Shown here: piece by piece, positions 23,876 to 37,106 of the stretch
How the letters are laid out: every line of letters begins with the position of its first letter
Numbering within the stretch: position 1 is the first letter of the stretch
From: Annona cherimola
Taxonomy: Eukaryota > Streptophyta > Magnoliopsida > Magnoliales > Annonaceae
Reading direction: 5' to 3'
DNA length: 64,000 nt
NCBI GenBank assembly: GCA_030490835.1
Contig: CM059971.1
Location: 3,294,545 to 3,358,544, forward strand
Notes under the pieces: model-generated
What the model was told of the DNA's origin: nothing
The model's database searches: none
Seen by the model: the letters and a program-made list of their open reading frames with translations, nothing else
Translations under genes and position numbers: made by a program

Positions 23876-24140
23876 GAATGATGTTGGTGCAAAATGTTTT
23901 AAAGTGGAAGAAGTTATATGATGTGATAAGAATGATGATGAAAAGAAAAGGAAATATAGTTAAACTGGGTAGAATAATTGTAGGTATTGTTGTAGAGAAA
24001 TGATTAAAAAGTGGAATAGTTATACAGGAAAAAGTGAAAAAATGATTAGAAAATAAACTAATAGTGGAAAGTGAAAATGTTGTAGATAAAAAGTTTACCC
24101 TCTAGTCTCTTGTGGAAAAATTCCTCATGTGTTCCAAACA
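23876..24140 (-). mobile_element. Tourist-like MITE, copy 7 (diverged)
   Basis: A minus-strand copy in the same place within unit E3 as those in E1 and E2, so inherited with the unit. A short local duplication of AAATTTCTTATGTGTTC near its right end is specific to this copy. Confidence 0.5.
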
Positions 24141-24372
24141 AAAATTTCTTATGTGTTCTAAACAATTCAAGATTCTTGAATTGAATCTGTATCACTATTT
24201 CTAAGACAAATTTTCAATTCCTAAGACAGCTTTTCAATTTTTAATACAATTTTATCTATTCCCAATATAACTTTATTCATTCTCAATATACATTATTATA
24301 TTCTCATGCTAGATGAAGATTTAATCCAAGAATTCTTGATCATTTAAAACATTTTAATGATATAAGATTCTT

Positions 24373-26999
24373 TATAGATGCAATATTAGTCAAACTTTAT
24401 TGGTATATTTACAAAATTTCTGAGTTCTATTTTGTGTAACTATTTTTTTAGTTGTACATGTTGCCCCTTAGATGTCCAACGTTGATGATGTGGGTATGTG
24501 TAGAGTAATATAAATGATGGAAGGTTTAGAGTTTAAATATGGGGTGGAGGCAAAAACCTTGTTATCCTGCCTCTAAGGTATACCTTCATTAGGTGTCTGG
24601 TCACCCATGATTGGTGATATAATAAAAAAAAAATTTTAATTCACGTATAACATATATTTGATTACATTATATGTATTTTGGCTATAACAAACAATTTAAC
24701 CATAAATATTTGTTTCCTTTAAAAAACTATAAATATTTGTTGCTTTTGAGTGATGACATTTAGGTAAATGTAATCATTTTTTACGTCAATTATATTAAAA
24801 TAAAAAATAATATTGAACACAACTATTAAAATTTACTACAAATAATAATAAAACTTTGGCTGCAATGAATGTGGGACTCATGAGCATATTTGCAATTTTA
24901 AAAATTAAATAAGGATATTTAATCTTTACAAATATACTCATGCTGTAAAAGGGCAATAATGACACCACAAGACATTAGCAGTGTGAGTATATCTACAATT
25001 ATAATCAAACTAAATGGGAGTTATTTATGATTTCTAAAATTATGTGGGTATATTTGTAATTATGGTCAAATTAAGTGGGTATATTTGTAATTATGGTCAA
25101 ATTAAGTGGGTATATTTGCAAATTACCCTTATAGTAAGTGTATATGAAATCATATATACTAAGACCACCCTTTTGTAATCAAATTGAAACTTTGCTGCAT
25201 TCGATGTTAGATGTGGCTAAGTACTTTGTTATTGTGCCTAATGTATATGACTATTTGTAGCAAAATTCTAATAACTATATCCAAAATTCATGTGCAGCCC
25301 CATTTAGTTATATACGTCAAAAAAACTACCTTTTCAAGGAGTATAATATGAGAAATAATGAGGAAGTTAAGAACAGTAAAGTGGCATAAGTGAGTGCAAT
25401 ATGATAAATATTTTCTTTATAAAAAAAAAGTAAGTGCATTGGAAAAGAGAAACTTGGATGGAAATTGGGATAACTTTTACTAAATTAAAATCCAAAGACA
25501 ATAAGGCTGAACTTGCATAGTGTAATTCTTACTTGAGAAAAACTAATAAGTGAATCTTTAGGTTCTGTTTGCTTGAGCCGAAAAATTCATGCGTTAAGCA
25601 TAAGTTATGTTTCTTAGCTTATCTATTCTGCAATTTTTGGTGAGTTTTTAAGAGTAATTTACTCATATAGTTTGACCAAGATTATAGATATATTCACAAA
25701 GTTTCATGAATTGCTTATTACTCCTACATAATTTTACCAAAAGTGCACAAAACTCTCATGTGACCTATTTTCCATCAACAATCGTTAAAACATGTGTCAG
25801 AAAATTAAATAATAATAAAAATAACCCCGTTTAGATCTATATTAAAATTTCATCACTAAAAAATACTTAATTGTGCAGGTAGCATATTCGGAGAAGAGGT
25901 CATGTAAAAAGTGAGATTTTCTAAGGAGCGCAAGTAAGTTAATATAGTTCTGAACAAGGTTATTTTCATCATTGTTCAATTTACTAACATACATTTTAAT
26001 AGTTGCTGAAAAAAAAGAGGTCGTATGGGGTGATATGCTATTTTGGTAAAATTATATAAGGGTAATATGCAATTCGTAAAGTTACATAATTATATCCGCA
26101 ATTTTAGTCAAACTATGTAGGTATATATGAAAATTACTCATTTTTTAATAAGTATTTATATATATCACAACAACTTATATTACATTTACACACATTCATA
26201 ATGTTACATGGTCGAGAGAATTTTTTTTAATAACCTGTTTGGTTTTTATATGCAAAATATTCAAGCCTAATAGGTAATCTTAGCCAAACAATTAAAAAAG
26301 TGCAAAACGTGCGCACTTATTATGGACATCAATGGCAGCCAAATAGGCCGAACAATGTCAAACCCAAGGGTCTATTTGGCCTAATGGTACAATTAACTCA
26401 AAGCCGTGCATTGGCCAGAAAGCTCTAAATAGGAGCTTCTTGTTAAGGAGCTTTTTATAGCTTTTACCCAAAAATTTTGTGTGAAAATTATAAGTCCGGC
26501 CAAATAGCCTGTGAAAAGCTGACCAAATCCATGGTGCTTTATGTAAGCAAGCAAACACCAAGTGAAACATGCAAGGCAAAACTAGCCTCTTGGCTAAAAT
26601 TGTTCCAATTCTACGAGTAGAGATAAGTTTTGGGCAACGACATTTGTCACTAGAAATAGAAACACACCAACGAATTTGGATAAAAGAAGCAAGACTTGCC
26701 CTGTAAATGCCTCTCTTATCTGTACTAGTAATCAATGCCCAATGTCTATAAAATCTTTGGATTTTTCCTTTTGGGTTACTTGTACTTAATTTCCTTTCTT
26801 TCTCATTAATCTTTCTCCATCTTAATTTGTGCACCTAAGCTTAGCCAGCATAATCTAATAGCCAATATGAGTTTGGTGCTTGTTCTTCGTGTCCTAAACT
26901 TGTTTTTTCTTTCATTTTCAACAGTTCTTGTGCTATTCTTCTTTTCCTCTCTTTTTCTAAGATATATTTTCAAGGTGCAATACTCAAAACCAATATCGA
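24373..26999. repeat. Segmental duplication copy D2
   Basis: Co-linear with 14121-18223 but without the internal 1.5-kb portion holding a foldback element and a SINE. It runs directly into the P450 pseudogene, whose promoter and first exon are part of the shared sequence. The 158-codon minus-strand frame at 26358-26834 falls here and looks spurious, since it is antisense to the promoter and not preserved as one frame in copy D1. Confidence 0.85.
26747..26753 (+). promoter_or_regulatory. TATA box of P450 pseudogene
   Basis: TATAAAA, 114 bp upstream of the pseudogene ATG, with CCAAT (GCCCAATG) just before it. The arrangement is conserved in the D1 duplicate. Confidence 0.5.
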
Positions 27000-27554
27000 A
27001 GAAGCTGCCACTAGGGAAGTTAGGGTAGTGCCCTTTCCTAGGCAACACCCTTTGGTTCCTAGCTCCCCATACATCTACCACTCTTGGTGGCTTTCTTCAG
27101 TCCAACATCCAAACTCCAAAGGTAGGCAACCAAACCACTCTTATTCTTGAATTTATGAATAAATATTTTTATTCCTTTTTTATAAAGAATATTTTTATTC
27201 CTTAATTAAAAAAAATAGTTTCACTTGAGATTACAAAATTATCATTTTACATGTGCAAGAGGGTATGTGAGATGGTTGAAAAATTTTTAATTTTAAAATT
27301 TTATTTAAAATACATGCAAGAATTTAAAAAGTTAAATTTTTTAATATATATATATATATGAACTAAATACATGTTAGTCTGCATAAAAATTAAAAAAATG
27401 GAATTTGAAAATATAAAATACAGTTGGTCGACTAATGGAATCTAAAAATATAAAAATACATTACGGTGTTAAGTAGCAACCAGACATATAGGACCATCCC
27501 TTCCTTACCTCTTTATCACTTCATTTGATGAATTATATATATATATTTATATAA

Positions 27555-30500
27555 TTTTCTAATTCATTAAGGATTTGTTCAGAAGAATTAAAAAAATTAG
27601 TTTGACATGAAAAATGGTATGAGAACGTAACGATGGAAAAAGGTTTATAATGAATACAAAAAATTTTATTAGAAATTGAAAAAAACTGTCTTGGAAATTA
27701 AAATTCTTTCTTAAGAATGAAGATATGCATACCTTTTAATTTTCTAATTCATTAAAGATATATCACTTCTATATGGATCTAATTGTTATTGCTGAATACA
27801 TGCATATGATTGAAGATATGGGAAGATTTTTCAATCCCATCTTTTCGGGCACGCCAACAATAGTCTCAAGCGACGTAGATTTCAACTTATTCATTCTCCA
27901 CAACTCACCCTCTTTGCCACCATCAAAGCTCACAACAACTGCTTCGTCTCTGATATTGAAAATAGTGCAATTAGGATCATGAGCAGCTGGACAGGCAACA
28001 AAACTCTCATTTTTTGCAACGAAACACGCATATTGATACATCTTCTCACTTGACCAACTTCTATTGGAATAGGGGTTAATTGAAATATGAGTAGAAATTA
28101 CATTTGTACTTATATGCATAGATGATAATATAACCACACAGTGTCAACCATTTTCACTACAAAATTTTATGTATCTATAGCTATCTTTTTGCTGCCAAAT
28201 ATCAAAAGCAGTTTAGTACTATATTAGTTCAACTAAAGATATATTATTATATAGACAAATTTTCATAGTACATTAAATATTATTTTTTGCTGTGTTCAAT
28301 TTAAAAATTAGTCACACTTAACCATATGTTACCATTCAAAAGTGAAGAAGTATTTATATCTAAATAATAAATTTCGCCAAAATAACCTCACATTTTCAGC
28401 CATTTTAAAAAGGTAATGATCAAATACAGTGGTCCCGCAAGAATCTTTTCATGCAAAATTTTTTATTCTATGATTTTTGAATTCTAAACCATTTAATAAT
28501 TAATAAAATGATATGGGAAAAGCAGATGTGTGTATATCTGGAGTCTTCATGCTTATTGTAAGTACTGAATTATTACTCTTTTACAAATGTGTGGTTATAT
28601 GAATTAACAAGGGTAAATTTTGTGATCGTATTTGGAATTGTATATGTTTATGACAAGCATTAATTAAAATTTTATGTATCACAGTTTACGTCCAGTGTGA
28701 TAGTGAAACAGATTCTGAGTTTGGGCCCAGAAGATGATGAGACAGCTCAAATCCTTCATAGCTTTACTACTTTCAAGGATTAGTTTCATTCCTTATTAAT
28801 ATCCGTGGGACACCTTATGCCAAGGCAACTCATGTAAGTGCCAGAAACCTTTTATCATGTCTTTTATTTAATTTTTCATGTATATATAGGTGGACAAATT
28901 TCTATATCTGTATTATAGTATTTGATGTGATATTTTTCAATTTTCAACAATTTTAAATGTGTTGTACAGATGCAAAAGCTAGCTTCTAATTAGATGGTTG
29001 CCTGACTTAAGTCCCTCGTTTAACAGGCAAGACAACAGATAAACGCGATTACAAACACAATATTACAACAGAAGAGAGAAAAGAAAATATGCAAGGACGA
29101 GAGAAGGATGAATTTCTTGGATATTTTGCTAACCAAAAAGGATATGTTGAAAGAAGAAATACCTAGCTTGGTTCTCGATCTACTACGGGGAGGATATGAA
29201 ACAACAGCTATGCTAATCTCCGTCGTTGCCAAATTCCTTTGTAATTGCCCCAGGGCATTGAGAGAATTACAGGTAAGATTACCATGCCTAATTTGCTAAG
29301 ATATATATGATGGTTAGTTTAATAATCTATCATGTTTAGCTGCATGAGAAAAGGCCTATATGTATTTTTTTGTGAAAAGAAAAGAAAAGTCTCATATGTT
29401 TTTAAATGTATCAATATTTTATATGATATTTATTCAGATAAAATTATCATTTAGATAAGAATGTAACTAAGATAGAATAATCGTGGGTTGACCCATTAAG
29501 CACCATAAAATGGGTAAGGTAGGTTTATATCTTCTTACCTGTAGAACAGGGTATGTTCTAAGTAAAAAAAGATCTGGTTCAATTAGGATAGAGTAAAGGT
29601 TCGAAAACCATGAACCAACCTAAATTGCTAATATATATTTATCATGTCTTTTACTAAATATTTGTATATTTAAACATATAAAAACTTGTTTAATTTATCT
29701 ATTTTTTAGAATATTTAATAAATATATTCTGATATTGTACTATTAAAATATTGATTACATGTTGTTAAGTAAGATTTGTAATAGAATTATATTTTTCAAA
29801 TACAATATGAAGACCATTTTCAAAAATTAAAATTGGTAGTGATTTGACCTTAAGAAAATAGAGTAGAATAATTCTGAATCAACCCAAATTAAAAAAAGTA
29901 AGATAAGAGTTTCTGAAAAAGTAATGATAGAATTGAGCTAGACTTACCTAACCTAAGTTGCACACCTAGGTATATATTAGAAAAATAACTGTGAAATCGA
30001 AATTTAAATCAAACTATTTTAACAAGTTAATTTTATACCATTTTCAAATAAGGCCAATACACATTACATATCCTATTTGGATGAAAAGTAGAACGCCTTA
30101 AAATAAATAATTTCAAATAATTTCAAATACAATATTAAGATAGATACTAATTTCATGATTGAACAAGGCGCTTTTGCAACAGATTACATCATAATTGTAA
30201 TGCGATATGACTTTATTCATTTTTATCGCCTTGTTGAATAATGGAAAATCCTTTTCATTTCTTGCGTTTAGCATCATTTATTTGTCACTGGGTGTATGTA
30301 TTTTGTCATTAACAGGAATAGCATGAGGAGGTGAGAAGGGAAAAAGTGGGAGGAATTTCACTCGAGATCTCATTCATGAAGCGCTCCACTGTGGAAATAT
30401 AGTGAAGTTTGTCCATAGAAAAGCTATAAAACACATACAGTACAAAGATCAATTTTCCCATATCACAACTACGTTTTTGGCTATTAATATTCTTTTGAAA

Positions 30501-31560
30501 ACAGTCAATAACATATATGAGTTCTGATCTAGTGCACCCGAGTGCGAAACCCTTTTTTTAATTTTTAAAAAATTTTGAGTTGTCGGCTCCTAACCGTAGA
30601 TGGCTTATTGCGTGTATTGGCCATTTCCACCAGCATTTACCACAATAAATTTCATTTAATGTTGCCAATTTTTTAGCTATATATAATATATATTTGGTCG
30701 TATTAGATATATGTTGGCTACAATTGATTATTTACCTTTAAATAATTGGTTCCTTTTTAGTAATATCATTTGGTTAAATGCATCCGCCTGAATGCAATCA
30801 AAATTAACATTTAATGTAGCTATTGAAATTTGATTACAATAGCAATACACTTTCACTGCAATTAGAGTAGGATTTGGCATCAAATGCAGCTAAATCTTTG
30901 GTAGCATTTTATCATAAGCAATTAAAAATTAAAATTTTGGCTTCACAGAAGTGGTCATATATGTTTCACTTTCTTGTAGTGTTATTATTGAGAATATTAT
31001 GCATTTTGGTTATCTTAAATTTTGAGTGCTTAATTTACCTAGTTTTTGACCTTTTGATTCACTAGCTATAACAAAACGTACTTTTGGCATTTATCGAAAT
31101 TCTTCACTACAAAAATTTTAGCTTTTACCAACTAACTTTTTCTTATAAATTACAACCTTTAGTTGTTAATACTTAGTAGCATATGTTATGTAGCGATTAC
31201 TAAGAAGAAGTGCATGTACTTCATTATTCTTTTAATAGGCAATCAAATTTTGTAGTGGTTGTAAAATATTTTCATAAGCAAAGAAAATTTTTCTTATCAT
31301 AAGTAAGAAAAATTTCTCTCTTAAATTAGTAAGAAAAATTTCATTGCCCTAAAATTTCTAATCATAAGAAAATTTCTCCTTAAACGTACATTTTGTTGCC
31401 CGAAACTAACATTCTTGGAGAGGTTGTTGATGTCTATTAGCAATGGAACATCATATGAAAAGGTTCTTATGTACAACATCTTGACGCCCCTTTAGCTTTC
31501 ATATAACCTTATAATTACCAGTGATTGGCATTTGGCTGAGCCTACCAAAGCCCCCATGTA
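27555..31560. repeat. Segmental duplication copy C1 (partner 34390-39505)
   Basis: Co-linear with 34390-39505, covering P450 exons 2 to 4 with introns and the DNA as far as GGCTGAGCCTACCA near 31546. Copy C1 keeps the K-helix exon region (about 29790-30765) that C2 has lost. C2 has extra repeats inserted (34595-34765 and 37107-38935). Confidence 0.85.
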
Positions 31561-31724
31561 GAAACATTATTGTACATAAATTGATGGGTTTTTTAATTAA
31601 GTAGCTAATTAAATGCCAAAATTTGTCATTTTTCTTTAACGTGATTTGGATTTGTCTAAAAGGTATGGAAATTCCCGCTGGGTGGAAGGTTCTTCTCGTC
31701 TCCTGGGGAGTTCATCTTGATCCT

Positions 31725-31788
31725 TCAAATTACCCAGACCCTTTACACTTCAATCCTCAAATTACCCAGACCCTTTACACTTCAATCC
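31725..31788 (+). repeat. 32-bp tandem duplication in P450 exon
   Basis: Two perfect 32-bp units beginning TCAAATTACCCAGACC lie at 31725 and 31757. The duplication changes the frame just before the conserved FNPWRWQ-type motif, whose Trp codon is also mutated to TAG. It is a diagnostic lesion absent from any working relative. Confidence 0.95.
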
Positions 31789-31917
31789 TTAGGGATGGCA
31801 GGTCAGTTCTTAACTGAACTATATGTTACGTGAGAGTCCGCTTGCAAAAGAAGCATTAATCTTCTTCTTAAAATAAATTGAACACTAATTAATTTGTGCT
31901 GGATATTGAATCAAATA

Positions 31918-32310
31918 TATTTGAGAAGTGATTTTGTTACCTCGGCTAAGCAAAATTTTACTTAAGCCCATCTCAAAAAAGTATTTACAAAATATTTTTT
32001 ATTTTTTTATACGCTTATTTATTAAAATGTATTTAATATACAAAACAAGTTTTATGATTTTTGGATATGGTTATATTTTTTTTGAATTTTTAAAGACAAT
32101 GGTATTTGAAATATATATATATATATGCATATTGATAATTAAAAATTTTAAAAAATATATACACAAATCCAAAATAGTAGAACATAGTTTATATATTAAA
32201 TATACTTAGATAAACAAATGTATGAAGAAAAAATTAAAAAATATATTGAAAATGAGTTTTTGAGGTGAACTAAATGAGATATTTGCTTAACTCGAACCAA
32301 TAGGATTATT
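31918..32310. mobile_element. Foldback element, second family, in P450 intron
   Basis: The left arm (CTCGGCTAAGCAAAATTTTACTT near 31942) and right arm (GCTTAACTCGAACC near 32285) are inverted copies, followed inward by CATCTCAAAAA and its complement and by TTAATATACAAAAC-type words. A (TA)n tract sits near the centre. Relatives are at 37505, 39985 and, more distantly, 40555. No clear target duplication was found. Confidence 0.55.
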
Positions 32311-32617
32311 TATCAATATATAAATAATTAATTTATAAAAATTTTCTCTTTCCTATACTTATTGAATTTTTGTGAAGGAAATGGGAAGAATAAGACAAGT
32401 GAAGCAAGGACAGGAGGGAAGAAATTGACACCGGGGAGGGCGAAGGCTTTGTCATGGCTCAGATCTTGCCAAGCTTTAAACTGCTCTTTTCCTTCGTTAT
32501 CTTGTGCTTGACTTCTCGTGGACTCCTCTCACTGAAGATGACGGGCCCATGTCTTTTCCATTTCTTGACTTCAAGGTTGGCTTTCCCATCTCCATACAAC
32601 CATTCTTACCAATTTGA

Positions 32618-34389
32618 TTAAATTAATGATGTGATCGATGAAATAGCTTGATATATCATAGCTTTCATACAATGTTTATGTAATGAATGGCGCGTGTGCA
32701 TATACATATATATCATATTATACAGAAATATACACACTACATTTTAACATTTAAATTTTAAAATGCATTGATATTAATAAATTTTAAAATTTACATCGTT
32801 ATTTGATAAGACAAGCCTCAGAGGATGTAATGATCGTAATTAATAATATAAATACAATAATAATTTCAAAAAAATCATAATATTTTAAGATATATAAAGA
32901 CAGAGGATCAAGATGTCCGACATGTGGGTCCATACACCGAATGATAAGTATAGCAATGATGCCGAAAATTTCATATGTTATATAACAAATTATTAATATA
33001 GTCTTGCGTTAGCACGCGATACATAGGAATTAACTAGACATTATTGATTTAAAATTAGATTGTTTAACAATTATATCATTATATAAGTCATAAATAGGAA
33101 AGTATGCGTACAAAAAGGATTAATTCTTATTCTTTTATATAAATTTATAATTTAAAATAGACTTACTTAAGCAAAATATTTTAAATATTATACATTTACA
33201 AACCCAATTTCTAGCTTGAATCAACCGAATTCTATAGGGTTAAAATAAGATTGGTTAATGTGTGAAATCAGGGTTGCAAAGTAGAGCTGGATTAAGATTT
33301 TATAACATGGGTTAGAGTTGTATTTACCCTAATTTAACTCAACAAGACCTGATTTACAACCCCTCGAGTTTAGTACAAGCTTCATGAATGAAACTTTAAG
33401 GAAAGTGACAGTGGTGGCATAAGAAAATTTAGGAGTGAAATATTATGGATATGTAAGGAATTTTTAAAAATATTATTAATATGAAAGGAATAATAGCCAA
33501 ATGTTGTGGGTATATGCGAAATTTTTCAGTATCTATTTATTAAAGTCCATGGAAAAAATCATCATTTTCCTTCCAACTGACGACCATTTGTAAAGGGGTG
33601 GGTACTGAGTGAATTATAGGTAAAATGTTGTCGGTATCCAGAAATTTTTTATTTTCTATAGGTATAAGAGGAATATTAGCCAGTTGTAGGCATGCGAGGA
33701 ATTTTTCATTTTTAAAAATAAAAAATAAACATGTAAAAATATTGTACAATAGCAAAACTTGATATATAAATTAAATACAAATTAAAAAAATAAGTTTATG
33801 AAGAAAAACTCAAAAATGAAATAAAAATAAAATAAAAATGAATATTGTAATTTAAGTATATATACATTATATTTAATATAATCATACTTCTCTTTCTATA
33901 TATATAAGACTCATATTCTATATAACCAGGTTACATAGCTCATGTAAACACCTTTATTTTTAAAATATTAATTATTAATTTAAAATTAAATTCATTCATT
34001 ATATTTAACCTTACTTGTTTATCCAGAGGACTAAGTTTCATCCAAGGCGAATATATGCACGGTCATGTTTCCTCAAAAATATGTATATTCATGTGTAAAT
34101 TATAAAAAATACTTAGATTCATCCAGATATGTATTGAATGTAATAATACTTTAGAGAATTATTTATCTACATATTAGTGATATTTTAGATAGTTTAGATT
34201 TTGAAAAAACTACTTTAAATTTGATATTTTAGTATTAAATCATTTTATTATGTTGATTTTACATATTTACAGATGAGACCCATATATAATGAAATTAAAG
34301 AAAAAAGATTTCCAAGATACTATAAATGATGTTAAATGTAACGGATGGAGTGATTCTCCATCATCTATCAAGATTTTAAAAATAAAAAG
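32618..34389. other. AT-rich intergenic DNA, no gene recognised
   Basis: No open frame longer than 71 codons and no domain. 34040-34390 carries words (TTTAGATTTTGAAAAAACTACTTTAAA, GGGTTTCATAG) of the repeat family seen at 37107-38935, so it is probably a diverged member. Confidence 0.4.
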
Positions 34390-34594
34390 GGTTTCATAGA
34401 AGTGGAACCAATTATATATATAATTTTCTAAAACATTATGGGTTTGTTCGGAAGAAATAAAAAATTAGAATGAGATGAAAAATGAGATAAGAATATAATG
34501 ACGTATATTGAAAACGAAAAAGTTATATGATAAATATAAAAAAAATTACTAAAAATTAAAAAAACTGTCTCAGGAATTAAAAATCTATATTGGG

Positions 34595-34765
34595 CTAAAA
34601 AAATCAACCAAAACTTTTTAATCAAAAAATTTTCACTCTCCATAATTACCCTATTTTTAACATTTTTCTATACAAATTATTTTACTTTTAAATCGTTTTC
34701 ACATAACTACCTATACAAACAACCAATCTATTTTAACCTTATTCTGTTTACACTTCATCATAACC
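34595..34765 (+). mobile_element. Tourist-like MITE, copy 8 (partial)
   Basis: An AAAACTTTTTAATCAAAAAA start and the family's middle words (CAAATTATTTTAC, CAATCTATTTTAACC) interrupt the alignment of block C2 with C1 just before P450 exon 2, so the insertion postdates the duplication. Its right end is truncated. Confidence 0.55.
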
Positions 34766-34774
34766 CAATCTTCC

Positions 34775-36372
34775 TATCCCATCTTTGGGGGCACCCAACA
34801 ATAGTCTCATGCGGCACAGATTTCAATTCATTTATTCCCCACAACGAGGATGGGTTGTTCGAGAGTAGGGCTCCTGCTAACATCCTAGGCATGCTTAGGG
34901 ATCTCACCATGCTTAGGATTATTGGTGATCACCACAAGCGACTTCAAGCAGCCGCACTCGCCCTCTTTTGCTACCATCAAAGCTCACGACAGCCTCCTCA
35001 TCTCTGATATTGAAAACAGTGCAATCAGGATCATAAGCACCTAGAAAGGCAACAAAACTCTTATTTTCTGCAACGAAACCCGCAAGGCATGTTAATTCAT
35101 CTCCTCACTTGACCATCGCCTATGGGAATAAAGGTTAGTCCAAATATGAATAGAAATTACATTTATACTTATATACACAGATCATAATATAGCCTAACAT
35201 TTTCAACCATTTTCACCACAAAATGTTCACACATCTAGCTATCTTTTTGTTGCCAAATTTTAATGTGGTTGAACTTGATACTAAAGGCAGTTCAGTATTA
35301 TATCAGTTTAAACCAAAGATGTATTATTATATGCAGCCAAATTTTAACAGCTATATTAAATATTTTTTTGGCTATGTTCGATTTAAAAATAGTCACACTT
35401 AACCAAACGTTTTCATTCAAAAGCAACCAAGTATTTATAATCAAATAATACATTGAAGCCAAAATAACCGCGAATTTTTAGCCATTTTTAGAAGGTAATA
35501 TCAAATACAGTGGTCCTGCAAGAATCCTCAATATAACACTTTTTTTAGTTTATGGTTCTCAATTCTAAACCATTTAATATTTAATAAAAGGATATTAGGA
35601 AAAGGAGATCTGTGTATATATGGAGCCTTTATGCTTGTTATAAGTATTGAATTGTTGCTATCTTACAGCTATGTGGTTATATGCATTAATAAGGACAAAT
35701 TTTGTGATCGTATTTGGAATTTAACCTTCGGAATTGTATATATTTATGACATGGATTAATTACAATTTTATGTGGCACAATTTATGATCAATGTGATAAT
35801 GAAACAAATTTTGAGTTTGGACTCACGAGATAGTGAGACAGTTCAAATCCTACATAGCTTTACTACTTTCATGAAATGATTAGTTTCATTCCCCAATATT
35901 AATCTTCCTGGGACACCTTACGCTAAGGCAATTCATGTAAGTGTAACCTTTTATCATATCTTTTATTTAATTTGTCATAAATATATCAGTGGACGAATTT
36001 CTATATCTGTAGTAGTTTATTTGATCTGATTTTTTCGACTTGCTAATAATTTTAAATGTGTAACACAAATGCAAAAGCTAGGTTCTAATTAGATGATAGC
36101 TTGACATAAGTCTCTGGTTTAATATACAAGACAACAAATAAAAGCAATTACAAAGACAATATTGCAACAGAGGAGAGAAAAGAAAGAAAGCAACAACTAG
36201 AGAAGGATGGATTTCTTGGATATTTTGCTATGTTAAAAGGATCTCTCCAAAGAGGAGATACTTAGCTTGGTTTTTGATCTACTAATAGGAGGTTATGAAA
36301 CAACAATTATGCTAATCACTATCATTGTCAAGTTCTTTTGTGATTGCCCCAGGGCATTGAGAGGACTAAGGG
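34775..36372 (+). pseudogene. CYP85-clan P450 pseudogene, partial second copy
   Basis: Three exons remain. 34775-35092 reads SHLWGHPTIVSCGTDFNSFI and then, still in frame, HNEDGLFES...LGMLRDLTMLRIIGDHHKRLQ, the B-C helix region that copy 1 has deleted, followed by a frameshift and ISDIENSAIRIIST. About 35787-35937 reads QILSLDSRDSETVQILHSF, then INLPGTPYAKAIH. 36127-36372 is the I-helix exon with GGYETT and PRALRGL but two in-frame stops (TAG, TAA). The anchor exon, K-helix and heme exons are missing. This copy and the one at 26867 have different lesions, so they decayed separately after the duplication. Confidence 0.85.
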
Positions 36373-37106
36373 TAAGATTATCATCTTAATTTGCTAAGAT
36401 ATATATATATATATATATGATGGCTAGCTTGATAATCTGTCATCTTTAGCTACATGAGAAACATTTCAAGTAGTTGTCAACATCGGCTGCAAAATGAGGC
36501 CCATCTATATTTGAATATATCAATATTTTATACAATTATTTATTTAGATAAAACGATTATTTAGACAAGTGTACAAATTAGGTAGGGTACTTGTAGGTTA
36601 ACTTGCTAGTAGTTTAAAATGGGTAAAATAGATTCCTATTTTCCTACGTGTAGAATAGGGTACGTTCCAGGTAAAAAAATATCTAGTTTAATTAAGATAG
36701 AGAAAAGGTCCGAAAACAATGAATCAACATGAATTGATGACATATATTTATCATATCTTTTACAAAATATGTTGCATATTTAAACATATAAAAATTTGTT
36801 TAATTTATTAATTATTTAAGAAATTTAATAAATATGTTTTAATATTATATTATTAGCATATTGATTACAAGTTGTTAAGTAAGATTTGCAAAGGAATCAT
36901 TTCGCTAAACGCATCCCTTTAAATGCAACCAAAATTAACATTTAATATAACTACTAAAATTTGATTACAAAAGCAATAAATTTTCTCTACAACTAGCGAG
37001 GATTTGGCATCAAATGTAGTTAAATCTTTGGTAGTATTTGATCACAAGCACAGTAAAATTAAAATTTGGCTTCAGAAGTCAACATAGAGAGAGGGAGAGT
37101 TATATT

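Larger units (their letters stand above)
23058..24372. repeat. Repeat unit E3 (partial)
   Basis: A third copy of the unit at 7191-9275, starting at the same word TATGGGCGCCATCTTC. It runs co-linearly to GATATAAGATTCTTT (unit E2 equivalent near 8545) and then switches abruptly at 24373 to duplication block D2. It contains a SINE at a different position from the one in unit E2. Confidence 0.8.
26867..32617 (+). pseudogene. CYP85-clan cytochrome P450 pseudogene (CYP90B/CYP724-like)
   Basis: Seven or so exons of one P450 are readable in order. Exon 1 (26867-27121) is a membrane anchor, then LPLGKLG and PFLGNTLWFLAPH, with a TAG at 27026 where the family has Trp. Next is exon 2 (about 27822-28045), YGKIFQSHLFG then TPTIVSSDVDFN after a +1 shift, with a large deletion. 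About 28683-28833 reads KQILSLGPEDDE, then NIRGTPYAKATH. Exon 29027-29272 is fully open (82 codons) with I-helix GGYETT. Exon 30316-30466 has EEVRREKV, a deletion, and K-helix NEALHCGN-like, where ExxR has become ExxH. Exon 31663-31801 reads IPAGWKVLLVSWGVHLDPS with a 32-bp tandem duplication. The last exon (about 32380-32617) has a heme region RRLCHGSDLAKL preserved in DNA but out of frame. Known members of this group are ER steroid hydroxylases. This copy is dead; the subfamily is an inference. Confidence 0.88.

Noticed and set aside
26358..26834. 158-codon minus-strand open frame
   Set aside because: It lies antisense to the P450 promoter region, has no domain, and the equivalent DNA in copy D1 does not keep the frame.
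27769..28137. 122-codon minus-strand frame resembling an F-box or kelch tail
   Set aside because: The plus strand of the same DNA encodes P450 exon 2 (TPTIVSSDVDFN), which also explains its copy at 34775; the antisense frame is a shadow.
27540..28140. Possible functional P450 gene
   Set aside because: Stops, frameshifts, a 32-bp duplication and loss of the ExxR Arg are spread over most exons.
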